A stretch of DNA of 64,000 nucleotides from Verrucomicrobiales bacterium (lineage in GTDB: Bacteria; Verrucomicrobiota; Verrucomicrobiia; Verrucomicrobiales; DEV007), in contig JARGPJ010000001.1 in the NCBI GenBank assembly GCA_029212615.1, positions 1 to 64,000 on the forward strand, read 5' to 3'. Positions within the stretch are counted from its first letter, which is position 1. Every line of letters starts with the position of its first letter. Shown piece after piece: positions 9,698-18,276 of the stretch. A program made the position numbers and the translations under genes. The notes beneath the pieces are model-generated. The model had not been told where the DNA came from, did not search any database, and saw only the letters and a program-made list of their open reading frames with translations.

Positions 9698-10588
9698 ATG
9701 AAAACATCAATCTCTATTTTTCTGACCACCGCTCTCGCGCTCTGCCCGCTTCTGGCAGAGGAAAATACCCGCCCCGGCAAAGGGAAGGCGGATGGCTCAT
9801 TCTTCAAATCCCTCGACACCAACAGCGATCAGGCAATCTCAAAAGAGGAAGCCGGCGACAAATGGGAGCACATGGGAAAACTCGACAAAGATGACGACGG
9901 CAAAGTCACGCTCCAGGAACTGGCTGCCGCCCGGGGAGGTGCCGCCGGGAAGCCGGGCGACAAACCCGGCAAAGGAGGACCGGGCAAAGGCGGTCCAGGC
10001 GAAATGTTCAAACGAGCCGACAAGAACGGCGACGGTAAACTTTCAAAAGATGAGGTCCCCGAAGCGATCTGGGATCGGCTGGGTAAACTCGATCAGGATG
10101 GCGACAACGCGATCAGCCATGAAGAAGCCAAAGCTGCCCGCCCTGACGGACCGGGCGCTCCCGGTGGCGGAGGAAAAGGCAAAGGTGGACCCGGCGAAAT
10201 GCTCAAGAAAGCTGACCGGAACGGTGACGGCAATATTTCAAAGGATGAAGTTCCCGGGCAGGCCTGGGACCGCCTCGGCAAACTGGATACAGACAATGAC
10301 GGCGTCGTCACCAAGGAGGAAATCGGAGCTGGAATGGCAGCAATGCGGGGCAAAGGAAAAGACGGAATGGCAGGCAAAGGAAAAGGGAAAAGCCAGCAGG
10401 GCGGGCAGGGTGCCATGTTTCTGAAGTTGGACAAAGACAAGGACGGTAAACTCGCTGAATCGGAAGTCCCGGCCGAGCTTTGGGGCAAGCTTCGCAAAGC
10501 CGATACCGATGCCGACGGCCTCGTGAGTAAAGAGGAGTTGGACAAGGTCTATAAAGCTCGTGAAGCCTACTCCCCTGCCTCAGCCTGA
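9698..10588 (+). CDS. Secreted EF-hand repeat protein
   Basis: The 296-residue protein has a signal peptide (about residues 1-21, cleavage near LLAEE) and should be exported. It holds eight EF-hand-like calcium loops in four pairs: DTNSDQAISKEE, DKDDDGKVTLQE, DKNGDGKLSKDE, DQDGDNAISHEE, DRNGDGNISKDE, DTDNDGVVTKEE, DKDKDGKLAESE and DTDADGLVSKEE. Gly/Lys/Pro-rich linkers such as GKGGPGKGGPGEMFK join the pairs. The second and third pairs are near copies, so the gene grew by duplication. Likely role: calcium binding in the periplasm or outside. Start: ATG directly before the signal peptide. A shared terminator follows. Confidence 0.88.
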   Translation: MKTSISIFLTTALALCPLLAEENTRPGKGKADGSFFKSLDTNSDQAISKEEAGDKWEHMGKLDKDDDGKVTLQELAAARGGAAGKPGDKPGKGGPGKGGPGEMFKRADKNGDGKLSKDEVPEAIWDRLGKLDQDGDNAISHEEAKAARPDGPGAPGGGGKGKGGPGEMLKKADRNGDGNISKDEVPGQAWDRLGKLDTDNDGVVTKEEIGAGMAAMRGKGKDGMAGKGKGKSQQGGQGAMFLKLDKDKDGKLAESEVPAELWGKLRKADTDADGLVSKEELDKVYKAREAYSPASA

Positions 10589-10621
10589 ATTTCTTTCCTC
10601 TTCAAACTTTCGTAAGCAACG

Positions 10622-10656
10622 AAAAAGCCCGCTTCGAAAGAGGCGGGCTTTTTTAT
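10622..10656 (+). terminator. Bidirectional terminator between the EF-hand gene and the macB-like gene
   Basis: Stem AAGCCCGC (10625-10632) pairs with GCGGGCTT (10643-10650) around a ten-base loop, followed by a run of six T. On the other strand AAAAAG precedes it, giving a T-rich tail too. It lies 35 bases after the EF-hand stop codon and touches the last codon of the convergent permease gene. It therefore probably terminates both transcripts. Confidence 0.85.
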
Positions 10657-11966
10657 TCGTGACGCAACGCTTCAACCGGATTCATGTCAGCCGCCCGAAA
10701 GGCCGGATAAATGCCAAAGAGGACCCCGATCGTAACGGAGATACCAAAAGCGATCGTAGGAGCCCAAAACTGAATAATCGTCACCATGCCGGCGAAATAA
10801 GTCACCATGATGGGAACACCCAAACCAAGGGCAACACCAAGAATGCCACCGGCACCGGAAAGAATCACCGTCTCAATGAGAAACTGAAAGACGATGTCTT
10901 TTTTCTTCGCTCCGAGAGCACGTCGAATCCCGATTTCACGTGTTCGCTCCGTCACTGTCGCGAGCATGATATTCATGATCCCGATCCCGCCGACAAGGAG
11001 TGAAATAGCGGCAATAGATCCTAACACGATGTTAAAAATCTGTTTAGTCCGCTCAGCCCGTCGAAGCAAATCGAGCGGAACCGTCATCTTATAGTCCACT
11101 TCACTGTGGTTCCTTTCGAGAATATGCTGAATGGCGAGAGCCGCCGGCATGACCTGGTCCGGGTCTTCGATACGGGCGGTCACTTCATGCAACTCCACCT
11201 TCTCCGCTTCGAAGCTTCCGGAACGATACTTGAAAAGGACCTCGCCAAAGTGATCTTCGAGCGTTGAGATGGGAATCATCATTTCCATGCCCTCTCCGGA
11301 TTCCGATGATCCTTTCATATCTTCCGAAGAAGCCGCCACGGCGGGATCATCTTCGATCACGCCAACCACTCGAAAATAGCTGGTCTGCATCCTCACCGTT
11401 TGGCCAACAGGATCTTTCAGCGGGTATAACTGACGAGCAAGACTCTCTGTCAAAACGCAAACCGGGGAACGGTCTTTCATCTCCATCTCTTTGAAAAAAC
11501 GGCCCCGGACAAGGTCACGGTTTTTCATCGACGGAAACCAGGAAACCGTTCCCAGAGCAACACCATCAACACTGTTCGCTCCGCCCCAGAGGAAATCCTT
11601 GATACGCCGCCCCGGAACCGTCACGGAAACACCGGGAACAGTTGCCTGTATCTGCGTGATATCACGATAAGTAAGACCGTATTCGAGAATCAGCGACCGC
11701 TCCTGCTCTCCCGCAGTGGTCGTGTTAGTCGGCTTCACTGACTCAAGGATGATATTCTGACTGCCCAGCTCTTTGATCTGTTGCTGAGCCTCATAGCTTG
11801 CCCCCTCGCCGATTGCGAGCATCGAAATCACGGAGGCAACACCGAAAACAATACCAAGCGCCGTGAGGAAAGAACGGAGCTTGTGCATCCACAAACTCTT
11901 GATCCCGAGAATGACGGACCGCTTCAGTCGAAAGAAGGTGAGTTCACGGACAAAGGGAGCACTCAT
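10653..11966 (-). CDS. MacB-like ABC transporter permease (FtsX-type)
   Basis: This is the membrane subunit of a tripartite export or mechanotransmission system of the MacB/LolE superfamily. The 437 residues show the MacB layout: an N-terminal helix (about residues 30-52, [21 protein letters not shown]), a periplasmic domain of about 220 residues, then three C-terminal helices including [35 protein letters not shown]. In E. coli MacB the ATPase is fused to this part, but here it is the separate gene immediately upstream, 2 bases away. Transcription order is TolC-like, adaptor, ATPase, permease. The substrate cannot be read from sequence. Confidence 0.9.
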   Translation of the reverse strand: MSAPFVRELTFFRLKRSVILGIKSLWMHKLRSFLTALGIVFGVASVISMLAIGEGASYEAQQQIKELGSQNIILESVKPTNTTTAGEQERSLILEYGLTYRDITQIQATVPGVSVTVPGRRIKDFLWGGANSVDGVALGTVSWFPSMKNRDLVRGRFFKEMEMKDRSPVCVLTESLARQLYPLKDPVGQTVRMQTSYFRVVGVIEDDPAVAASSEDMKGSSESGEGMEMMIPISTLEDHFGEVLFKYRSGSFEAEKVELHEVTARIEDPDQVMPAALAIQHILERNHSEVDYKMTVPLDLLRRAERTKQIFNIVLGSIAAISLLVGGIGIMNIMLATVTERTREIGIRRALGAKKKDIVFQFLIETVILSGAGGILGVALGLGVPIMVTYFAGMVTIIQFWAPTIAFGISVTIGVLFGIYPAFRAADMNPVEALRHE

Positions 11967-11968
11967 TT

Positions 11969-12739
11969 CTATCCGTGAATGTAGGTATCATATCCGATCT
12001 CACCATCCTTGAGACGGATCACGCGAGGGGTCCGCTTTGCCATTCCCTCATCGTGAGTGATCATGATAAGCGTCTTTCCCTCCGCATTGAGATCGTCAAA
12101 AATCTGAAGAATATCGCCACCTGATTTGGAATCGAGGTTTCCCGTCGCCTCATCAGCGAGGATCACCGAGGGATCATTGGACAGGGCCCGGGCGATCGCG
12201 ACACGCTGCTGCTGCCCGCCGGAAAGCTCAGTCGGCTTGTGGTCGAGCCGCTTGCCGAGCCCCACTTTATTCGCCAACTCGATAGCAATTTCCCGACTTT
12301 CATCTTCGTGTACCCCCTGATAGTAGAGAGGCACTTCGATATTCTCGACAACCGACAGTTGCTGAATCAAATTATAACTTTGAAAGATAAACCCGAGTTT
12401 GTTTCCCCGCACCGCTGAGAGGTCGTCATCGGTAAGCTGAGCGACATCGAGACCGTCGAGAAGGTACTCGCCCACCGTAGGTTGATCGAGACAACCGAGG
12501 ATGTTCAGCATCGTTGATTTACCACAACCGGAAGGGCCGAGGATAGAGATATAGTCGCCGGGCAGAATTTTGAGATCAATCCCCTTCAAGGCCTTCACGA
12601 GGAAGTCGCCCATCATATAGTGCTTCTCAACCGCACGAAGCTCGATCACCGGATCGGCGCTTCGGTCAACGTTCGACTTCGCTTGTTCTATCGGACCGGA
12701 ATCAAGCATTCGTCGACGATTTAGGCTGCGGTTTAGCAT
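11969..12739 (-). CDS. MacB/LolD-type ABC transporter ATP-binding protein
   Basis: This cytoplasmic ATPase powers the MacB-like permease encoded 2 bases downstream. The 256 residues show Walker A (GPSGCGKST), Q-loop (FIFQSYNLI), signature ([15 protein letters not shown]), Walker B ([12 protein letters not shown]) and the switch His (MITHDE). LGCLDQPT and GNLDSKSG are typical of the LolD/MacB/FtsE group. The start is uncertain: ATG 12739 overlaps the adaptor gene by 38 bases, while an in-frame ATG at 12709 overlaps it by 8. Neither has a good ribosome binding site, so translation may be coupled to the adaptor gene. Confidence 0.9.
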   Translation of the reverse strand: MLNRSLNRRRMLDSGPIEQAKSNVDRSADPVIELRAVEKHYMMGDFLVKALKGIDLKILPGDYISILGPSGCGKSTMLNILGCLDQPTVGEYLLDGLDVAQLTDDDLSAVRGNKLGFIFQSYNLIQQLSVVENIEVPLYYQGVHEDESREIAIELANKVGLGKRLDHKPTELSGGQQQRVAIARALSNDPSVILADEATGNLDSKSGGDILQIFDDLNAEGKTLIMITHDEGMAKRTPRVIRLKDGEIGYDTYIHG

Positions 12740-14510
12740 CCTTCGCCGCTGTTTTACTCTCTGCCTTTTTCAAGCCGGGCTTCTCCGCGACTTGAATCTT
12801 GGGCGGCTCATAGTCGTCCGGCATTTTGAGGATCACTTCTTCACCCGGGCCAATTCCATCAATCACCTCGATAAAGTCACTGTTGTGCATCCCCACTTCA
12901 ACGAGACGGCGCTCATACCCGTTCGAGGTCTTCAGAAAAACGAAACGCTCATCCTCTTCCACAAAGATTGATTGAACCGGGACGTATGTCACATCAGAAA
13001 GCTCCTTCACAATGATTTCCACTTTGGCGCTCATCCCGGGTTTGAGGAATTCATGAGTTCCTTCGATTTCCACCGTCGCAGGATACACTTTTAACGAAGG
13101 GTTGTAGCGGGAGGCATTGGAGTCGGGCAGGACCGCGACTTTCGTGATGCGACCTTCCAGCTTCATGTCAGGAACCGACTCGGCTGTGATGTAAGCCTTT
13201 TGTCCCAACTCAATCTTCTTGATGTGAGACTCGTGAATATTCACTTCGACGCCGAGTTCAGACATATTCGGAATCGTAATAATCGGCTGACCTGTCTTCA
13301 ATGTCGCACCGGAGGCGATTCCATCGTAGTGACGCGAGGTATAGTAATTTGCCTGAGCACCGCCATAGGCAACGAGCCCGGGAAGCTCGGCTCGAATCAC
13401 ACAACTCGCGAGCTGCTCTTCGAGATTCTCGCGCTTCTTCAGCTGAAGTTCGTAGCGGCGCTTGGCGGAACGGAACTTGGCGTAAATCTGAGACATTTTC
13501 GCCATCTCCTCCCGCTTCGTGCGGATAAGTGAAAGCAGTGCCTCCTCGTAATTCGAGAGCATCTTCTCAGCCTCTTTCGGAAACTCGTAATCCCGGAAGA
13601 GCTCCAACTCAGTCTCGGAGCGCTGCAATGCCAACTTCGCTTTATCGAGACTGACAAGCTCATTATCGAGCGTTTGCCGGGTGATAAATTCACGCTCATG
13701 AAGTCGCTTCGCCCCTTCCACCGACTCCTCTTTCACGGAGAGCTCTGACGCAGCGACGAGAGCCTCGTCCTTCATTCGGCGAATGGTTTGCTCCGCTTCG
13801 CCGTCCCCGAGGACTTCATTTTGAAGAAAGGTACTGAAATCAACGTTGGAGGCGAGACTGCTCTCGGCCTCCAGCTCGAAAGGGTTCATGTCCTGTTCCG
13901 CTTTCGCACTTTCAGCAAGACGCTTCGCGTCGAAAGCTTTCACAATCAGCTCGGTCGCTTCCTCTTCGTAGCGGGTCAGGGACTCGGTATTGTAGGGAAG
14001 ATTGAGGCGCTTCAAAGTCGCTTCCGCCGCTTCCGCCCCGACAAATTTTTGAAAATCGAGCAAATCGAAACGTAGAGCCTGACGAGCCGCCTTGATATCA
14101 CTCAAGGCTTCACTTTCTTCGATTTCGATATTCTGCTTAGCCTCTGCGTAGGCGGCCTCAGTTTGCTGAAACTCCACATCGTGGTCGACGATCTCCTCCT
14201 CGAGCTGTGACTGATCAAGGCGAACGAGAACCTTTCCGTTTGCGACATCCTCCTCCGTCACCATGTAACCCTCATCGATGATTTCGAGAATTTTAACGCC
14301 ACTGTTGTCCTTCACCTCGTTGCGAAACTCGAGGTAGTTGAGCGCTTGAATATTCCCGCCTTCAAGAACATCAATAACCAAATCGCCCCGCTGAACGGAG
14401 GCAACGGGTAGATCTTCGCTATTGGCTCCCTTGGAACCGGACCCAAAGATCCCCATCAAAGCGACTGCGACACCCGCAATCACCACTCCTGAAATCACCC
14501 ATTTTTTCAT
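12702..14510 (-). CDS. Efflux RND/MacA-type periplasmic adaptor (HlyD family)
   Basis: The adaptor joins the inner-membrane ABC transporter to the TolC-like outer-membrane channel across the periplasm. The 602 residues start with a single membrane helix or signal anchor (about residues 4-23). A beta segment (VQRGDLVIDVLEGG) follows, then a very long charged helical region (about residues 95-375) and the returning lipoyl/beta-barrel part (about 375-560: AELPGLVAYGG, KPGMSAKVEI, YVPVQSIFV). MacA is about 370 residues, so the hairpin here is much longer. The C-terminus is Lys/Ala/Pro-rich. It overlaps the ATPase gene and starts 3 bases from the TolC-like stop. Confidence 0.88.
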   Translation of the reverse strand: MKKWVISGVVIAGVAVALMGIFGSGSKGANSEDLPVASVQRGDLVIDVLEGGNIQALNYLEFRNEVKDNSGVKILEIIDEGYMVTEEDVANGKVLVRLDQSQLEEEIVDHDVEFQQTEAAYAEAKQNIEIEESEALSDIKAARQALRFDLLDFQKFVGAEAAEATLKRLNLPYNTESLTRYEEEATELIVKAFDAKRLAESAKAEQDMNPFELEAESSLASNVDFSTFLQNEVLGDGEAEQTIRRMKDEALVAASELSVKEESVEGAKRLHEREFITRQTLDNELVSLDKAKLALQRSETELELFRDYEFPKEAEKMLSNYEEALLSLIRTKREEMAKMSQIYAKFRSAKRRYELQLKKRENLEEQLASCVIRAELPGLVAYGGAQANYYTSRHYDGIASGATLKTGQPIITIPNMSELGVEVNIHESHIKKIELGQKAYITAESVPDMKLEGRITKVAVLPDSNASRYNPSLKVYPATVEIEGTHEFLKPGMSAKVEIIVKELSDVTYVPVQSIFVEEDERFVFLKTSNGYERRLVEVGMHNSDFIEVIDGIGPGEEVILKMPDDYEPPKIQVAEKPGLKKAESKTAAKDAKPQPKSSTNA

Positions 14511-14513
14511 ACC

Positions 14514-16190
14514 TTAGCGAGGTTCGGCCTTGAGCACTGATGCCCAGGATCCATCCTTACGAATATACAAGATCCCCATGTCTCTCCAAAGGCGCAACCG
14601 CGCTAAGTTATGACTAACAACGGTTGACGTGCGTTGATTCTGAGCGCTAAGGAGGTCATTCTGAGCATCAACGAGATCCTGGGCGTCTCCGCGACCGAGC
14701 TCAGAAAGAAGAATTTGCTCTTCGAGTCGACGATTCGCCAGATCCACCTGCTGCTCGGCGACCTTAAAGTTCATCCGGGCCTGATCAATGGCACGCCATG
14801 CATCATAGATCTCGAGACGAGCACGATCCCGGGCCAATTCATCCGCTCTTTTTGCGCGTTCAAGATAGATGAATGACGCCCGATAGTCGTTTCGCTCTGC
14901 CTTGCGATCGAGCGGAAGGTCGAGGTCGAGCGTCGTATCCCAGCGCCTCCGATCGAAATTAATTCCAGGAGTGGTATCGCCAGGATCACTCAACGAATTG
15001 TAATCCATCGAGACATCGAGCCCGGGAAGGAGCCCGTTTTTAGCTACCTTGATCCGGCGCTCTGCATCATCCACAATGTCGGCCGAAGTAGCGAGATCCG
15101 GCCTCGTTACCAGTGCGATTTTAACGGCTTGTTCCCGCGTCACGTCCGGGTCAATGATTCCAAGCCTCCTCAACTCGGCGTCATCAAGAATCAATCGATC
15201 AGCAACGGGAACCCCGAGCGTCAGTTTAAATTGATCCAATTGCGTTTGGTAAGTTCGAATCGAATCGATCCAACGGCTTTCCGCTTGTAGCGCCGCCTGA
15301 CGGAGTCGTCCCAGCTGAGTTTGCGTACGCAATCCCTCATCAGCCAATCCTTCCTCACGCTCGACGTTTTTCAAGAATCCCCGATACGCGACATAGTTGT
15401 TTTGCACACGGTCTCTCAAACTCAGGACATTGTAGTAGTCACTGACAATTTCGACGACAAAGTCACGACGGAAATTGGCAAAGTCGCGAAGGTCGTAGAG
15501 CAGATTTCGCTCTTCCTGCGTCAACGCTTCCATCGTCACTGTCGCCCCCCCACCCTGGAGCAGAGGCTGAACCACCGAAACGGCGAGATCGGAAGCATTC
15601 ACCGAACGGTTACCGGTCGTAAACCGAAGAAAGTCACGGGTGAAATCAGCGGAAATCCTCGCTCCAGTTCGAGAGAGCCAGTTAAACCCGCCGCGACTGG
15701 TACGGGCAAAGGTGTTTGTCGCAACAAGATCAGTCGCCCCCTGCTGTAATTGCGCCCGCTGGCTGTCAGAAGCCCAGCCAACATCACCTCCTCCGGAAAA
15801 GATCGGGGCAAGTTGATAGCGGGCTAAGGTCAATTCCAAGGAGGAAAGAAACACCCTTTCTTTCTCGCTCAAATACTCCCGCCCATAGGTCACTCCGGTC
15901 TCAAGCGCTTTATCGAGCGAAAGAACCTTAGCTCCCCGCTCCGAGGTTGCGCCCGGTCCAAGAAAGCTGGCACCCCCTCCCGCTTTCCGAAGCGATGAAA
16001 GATTCATGGGCTCCGGCGAACTGATGTCCACATCACCCTCGTCCACATTTTCGACAGCAGGTGTTTTTTGAAAAATCGTTCCGTAGGCCTCTCTATCTGC
16101 CCTCGTATGATAAATATCAGGAGTACAACTGGAACTGATCACGGCAATAACCACCACCAAAAGTGACACCCATTTTAACCCGCAACGCAT
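14514..16190 (-). CDS. TolC-family outer membrane efflux lipoprotein
   Basis: This is the outer-membrane channel of the tripartite system encoded in the same operon. The start at 16190 gives 558 residues beginning with MRCGLKWVSLL and a lipobox-like end (VISSSC), so the mature protein is probably a lipoprotein. The frame also opens at 16238, adding 16 polar residues, but that would push the signal segment inwards. The body has the two long helical repeats of outer membrane efflux proteins, with helical segments such as RQAALQAESRWIDSIRTYQ and LVDAQNDLLSAQNQRTSTV in the second half. It is first in the operon. Confidence 0.85.
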   Translation of the reverse strand: MRCGLKWVSLLVVVIAVISSSCTPDIYHTRADREAYGTIFQKTPAVENVDEGDVDISSPEPMNLSSLRKAGGGASFLGPGATSERGAKVLSLDKALETGVTYGREYLSEKERVFLSSLELTLARYQLAPIFSGGGDVGWASDSQRAQLQQGATDLVATNTFARTSRGGFNWLSRTGARISADFTRDFLRFTTGNRSVNASDLAVSVVQPLLQGGGATVTMEALTQEERNLLYDLRDFANFRRDFVVEIVSDYYNVLSLRDRVQNNYVAYRGFLKNVEREEGLADEGLRTQTQLGRLRQAALQAESRWIDSIRTYQTQLDQFKLTLGVPVADRLILDDAELRRLGIIDPDVTREQAVKIALVTRPDLATSADIVDDAERRIKVAKNGLLPGLDVSMDYNSLSDPGDTTPGINFDRRRWDTTLDLDLPLDRKAERNDYRASFIYLERAKRADELARDRARLEIYDAWRAIDQARMNFKVAEQQVDLANRRLEEQILLSELGRGDAQDLVDAQNDLLSAQNQRTSTVVSHNLARLRLWRDMGILYIRKDGSWASVLKAEPR

Positions 16191-16439
16191 TCCCCGATCG
16201 GGGAATGATTGATAACTTTCCGATTTTATTTCTCGCATCCCGTGTCTGACCTAAGTGGCGCAAAGACATGAAATAAGCAAGGACGCTAACAAGCCATGAA
16301 CCGACTTTATCGAGAAAAGCGACGCTGTCTAAAATCCAGCTCCATGCGAAAAGCAGCGGTTTCCACGGGAACTGCATAGCTCTAAACCACTCAAAGGTGA
16401 CCCCGGGCCAGTCCATGCCGGGCACCCCCGGTTAAAAAA

Positions 16440-16888
16440 GTGAAACAGGCCTTCGTAAGCCGGATTCTGTTCACCCCGCCCCGCAAAAACGAGACGAAGT
16501 GGACGATCATTTATCTAACCGAATCAGCTCGAAAGCCTCTTCAGTCCCTCCCGGCCCGCAAAAACGGGATAGGATGGAGCGACTATTACCCGAGCACATT
16601 CCGCAAGCGGATCCGGACCGACTGCCCGTTTGCTCTGTTCTGCCTTGCACCACATGGGGTTTATCCTGCCTCCTCAGTCACCCTCGGAGCGGTGAGCTCT
16701 TACCTCGCCATTTCACCCTTACCCCCCTTCACCGGAGCGAAGAAAGGCGGTCTAATTTCTGCGACACTTTCCGTCGCCCAATCATTATAATCAGGCTCCC
16801 CGGCTTTCACCGGGCATGTTGTCGTATGGTGTCCGGACTTTCCTCCAATTCCCGAAGGAACCAGCGATCATCTCCGGCCTGTTTCGCG
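16440..16888 (-). ncRNA. rnpB: RNase P RNA (bacterial type A-like)
   Basis: This is the catalytic RNA of RNase P, which trims tRNA 5' ends. On the minus strand the conserved core is clear: GAGGAAAGUCCGG near 16833-16845, GGGUGAAAUGGCGAGGUAAGAGCUCACCG-type sequence in the middle, GCAAGGCAGAACAGAGCAAAC near 16630-16650, and the 3' ACAGAAUCCGGCUUACGAAGGCC. The outer helix P1 is a perfect 10-bp match: 5' GAAACAGGCC (16876-16885) with 3' GGCCUGUUUC (16442-16451). A run of six T (as CACTTTTTTAACC on the RNA strand) follows the 3' end at once and may terminate it. Ends are good to a few bases. It lies between the Nramp-like and tolC-like genes. Confidence 0.95.
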
Positions 16889-16917
16889 CTGAATTTACGC
16901 GAAAGTCCAGCAAATAG

Positions 16918-18276
16918 CTACGAGAGAATGAGGGTAAGAAACTCACTTCCTTTCGTCCACCCGATGAAGCCCCCGACGACCAGAAAAGCGACCACGGAAA
17001 GAATCAGCATCAAATCCCACAACCTTCCCGGACGGAGGGTGGGGTCAATCGTCCGAAATCGAAAATAGAGAGCTGCGACTCCGAGCATCGGCAGAAGCAA
17101 TGCCTGCATGAGACCTGAGAGCAAAATCAACACAACCGGTTTTGGAAATATCGTATAAATAACGAAACACAGAATAGGGAATGCGACGCTGAAGAAACGG
17201 ACCGATCTTTTTCTGGATTCCTCATCGGGAACCCGTCGCCATTTAAAAACATGAAGGGCGTCAGTCATGAGTCGGGCCTTCGTGGCATTCGAAACAAAGA
17301 AGGTGGAAAAGAGCACCGCAAAAGCACCAACAAGAAGAATCATTTTTCCGGCACTCCCGAAAACAGGGCCGTATATCTCAGCGAGCGTAGCGATCATTTC
17401 CGCCCCTGCCGGCACGAGGCCCATGCGGTGAAGCACCGCTGCCCCGAGCAGATAAAACGCGATGGTGCTTAAGGTATAAATGATCATCGAACCCCAGGCA
17501 TCCCATTGGAGGACTCGCACCCACCCCCGGGCCCGATCATTCCATCCCGCATCACCACCTCGTGGACCTATCCATTTCCCATAGCCCTTTTCGAGGCACC
17601 AGTATGGATAGGCAACCAGCTCCGCCGCCCCGATCCCGATAATTCCGAAAGCAGCCAGGGCCGTGATGACAGCCCCGGCGGCATCCGGAATCCCGAAGGA
17701 AAGACCGGACCTGAGATCCGCCCAACTCATGGCCCACTCAGGTTCTGTCTGCAGAGCAAAGAGATTGCCGACGGTCAGAAAGGTGAATGAAGCCACCAGC
17801 GCCGTACAGAAGATTTCAATAAACGTAAATCCTCCCCGCAAAAGCATCCCCACCGTCGCAAGAGTGACGACAGCAGCCCAGAACTTATCGGAATGTTCTC
17901 CCATCACGGGAAGAAATATCGCCACTGCCTGCCCGACTCCGCCGACAATCCCTCCCAGCTGCCCCAGTCCCGTGAGAAAGGTGACAAACCAAAACCAGGC
18001 GATGAACGTCCCCACTTTCGGGATGCGATTGAGCGCCGTGACGGTCGTTTCCCCGTGCGTGATACAGTGACGGCAAATTTCAATCTGAGTGAAAACTTTG
18101 ATGACGCAGCCCAGAATAATAAGCCAGAGAAAAGTAAACCCCGCCTCGGCCCCCGTTCGTGTTGTTGCCACGAGCTCACCCGACCCCACGATGGAAGCGG
18201 CGAGGATCAGCCCGGGGCCGAGCGATTTTAAAATCCCTTTTGCACTCGTCGGTGGCGATTTGATCTCAGGCATCAT
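16918..18276 (-). CDS. Nramp-like membrane transporter lacking canonical metal motifs
   Basis: A polytopic inner-membrane protein of 452 residues with about eleven hydrophobic segments. It resembles the Nramp (Mn/Fe transporter) fold family: an early LGPGLILAASIVGSGELVATT segment in TM1, then KVFTQIEICRH, and a long symmetric array of helices. The TM1 DPGN metal motif is replaced by GSGEL, and the TM6 MPH motif is missing (IGIGAAELVAYP in its likely place). Its substrate is therefore probably not a simple divalent transition metal. The start codon overlaps the stop of the upstream sulfatase (ATGA, 18273-18276), so the two are translationally coupled. Confidence 0.75.
   Translation of the reverse strand: MMPEIKSPPTSAKGILKSLGPGLILAASIVGSGELVATTRTGAEAGFTFLWLIILGCVIKVFTQIEICRHCITHGETTVTALNRIPKVGTFIAWFWFVTFLTGLGQLGGIVGGVGQAVAIFLPVMGEHSDKFWAAVVTLATVGMLLRGGFTFIEIFCTALVASFTFLTVGNLFALQTEPEWAMSWADLRSGLSFGIPDAAGAVITALAAFGIIGIGAAELVAYPYWCLEKGYGKWIGPRGGDAGWNDRARGWVRVLQWDAWGSMIIYTLSTIAFYLLGAAVLHRMGLVPAGAEMIATLAEIYGPVFGSAGKMILLVGAFAVLFSTFFVSNATKARLMTDALHVFKWRRVPDEESRKRSVRFFSVAFPILCFVIYTIFPKPVVLILLSGLMQALLLPMLGVAALYFRFRTIDPTLRPGRLWDLMLILSVVAFLVVGGFIGWTKGSEFLTLILS

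Noticed and set aside
16117..16425. Minus-strand frame of 102 codons with aromatic and hydrophobic residues, between rnpB and the tolC-like gene
   Set aside because: It overlaps the tolC-like coding region by more than 70 bases in another frame and has no clear ribosome binding site. The 5' half could be real, but the evidence is too thin.
16440..17068. Plus-strand open frames of about 115 and 190 codons
   Set aside because: They are antisense to rnpB, whose core and P1 helix are unmistakable, and run into the 3' end of the Nramp-like gene.
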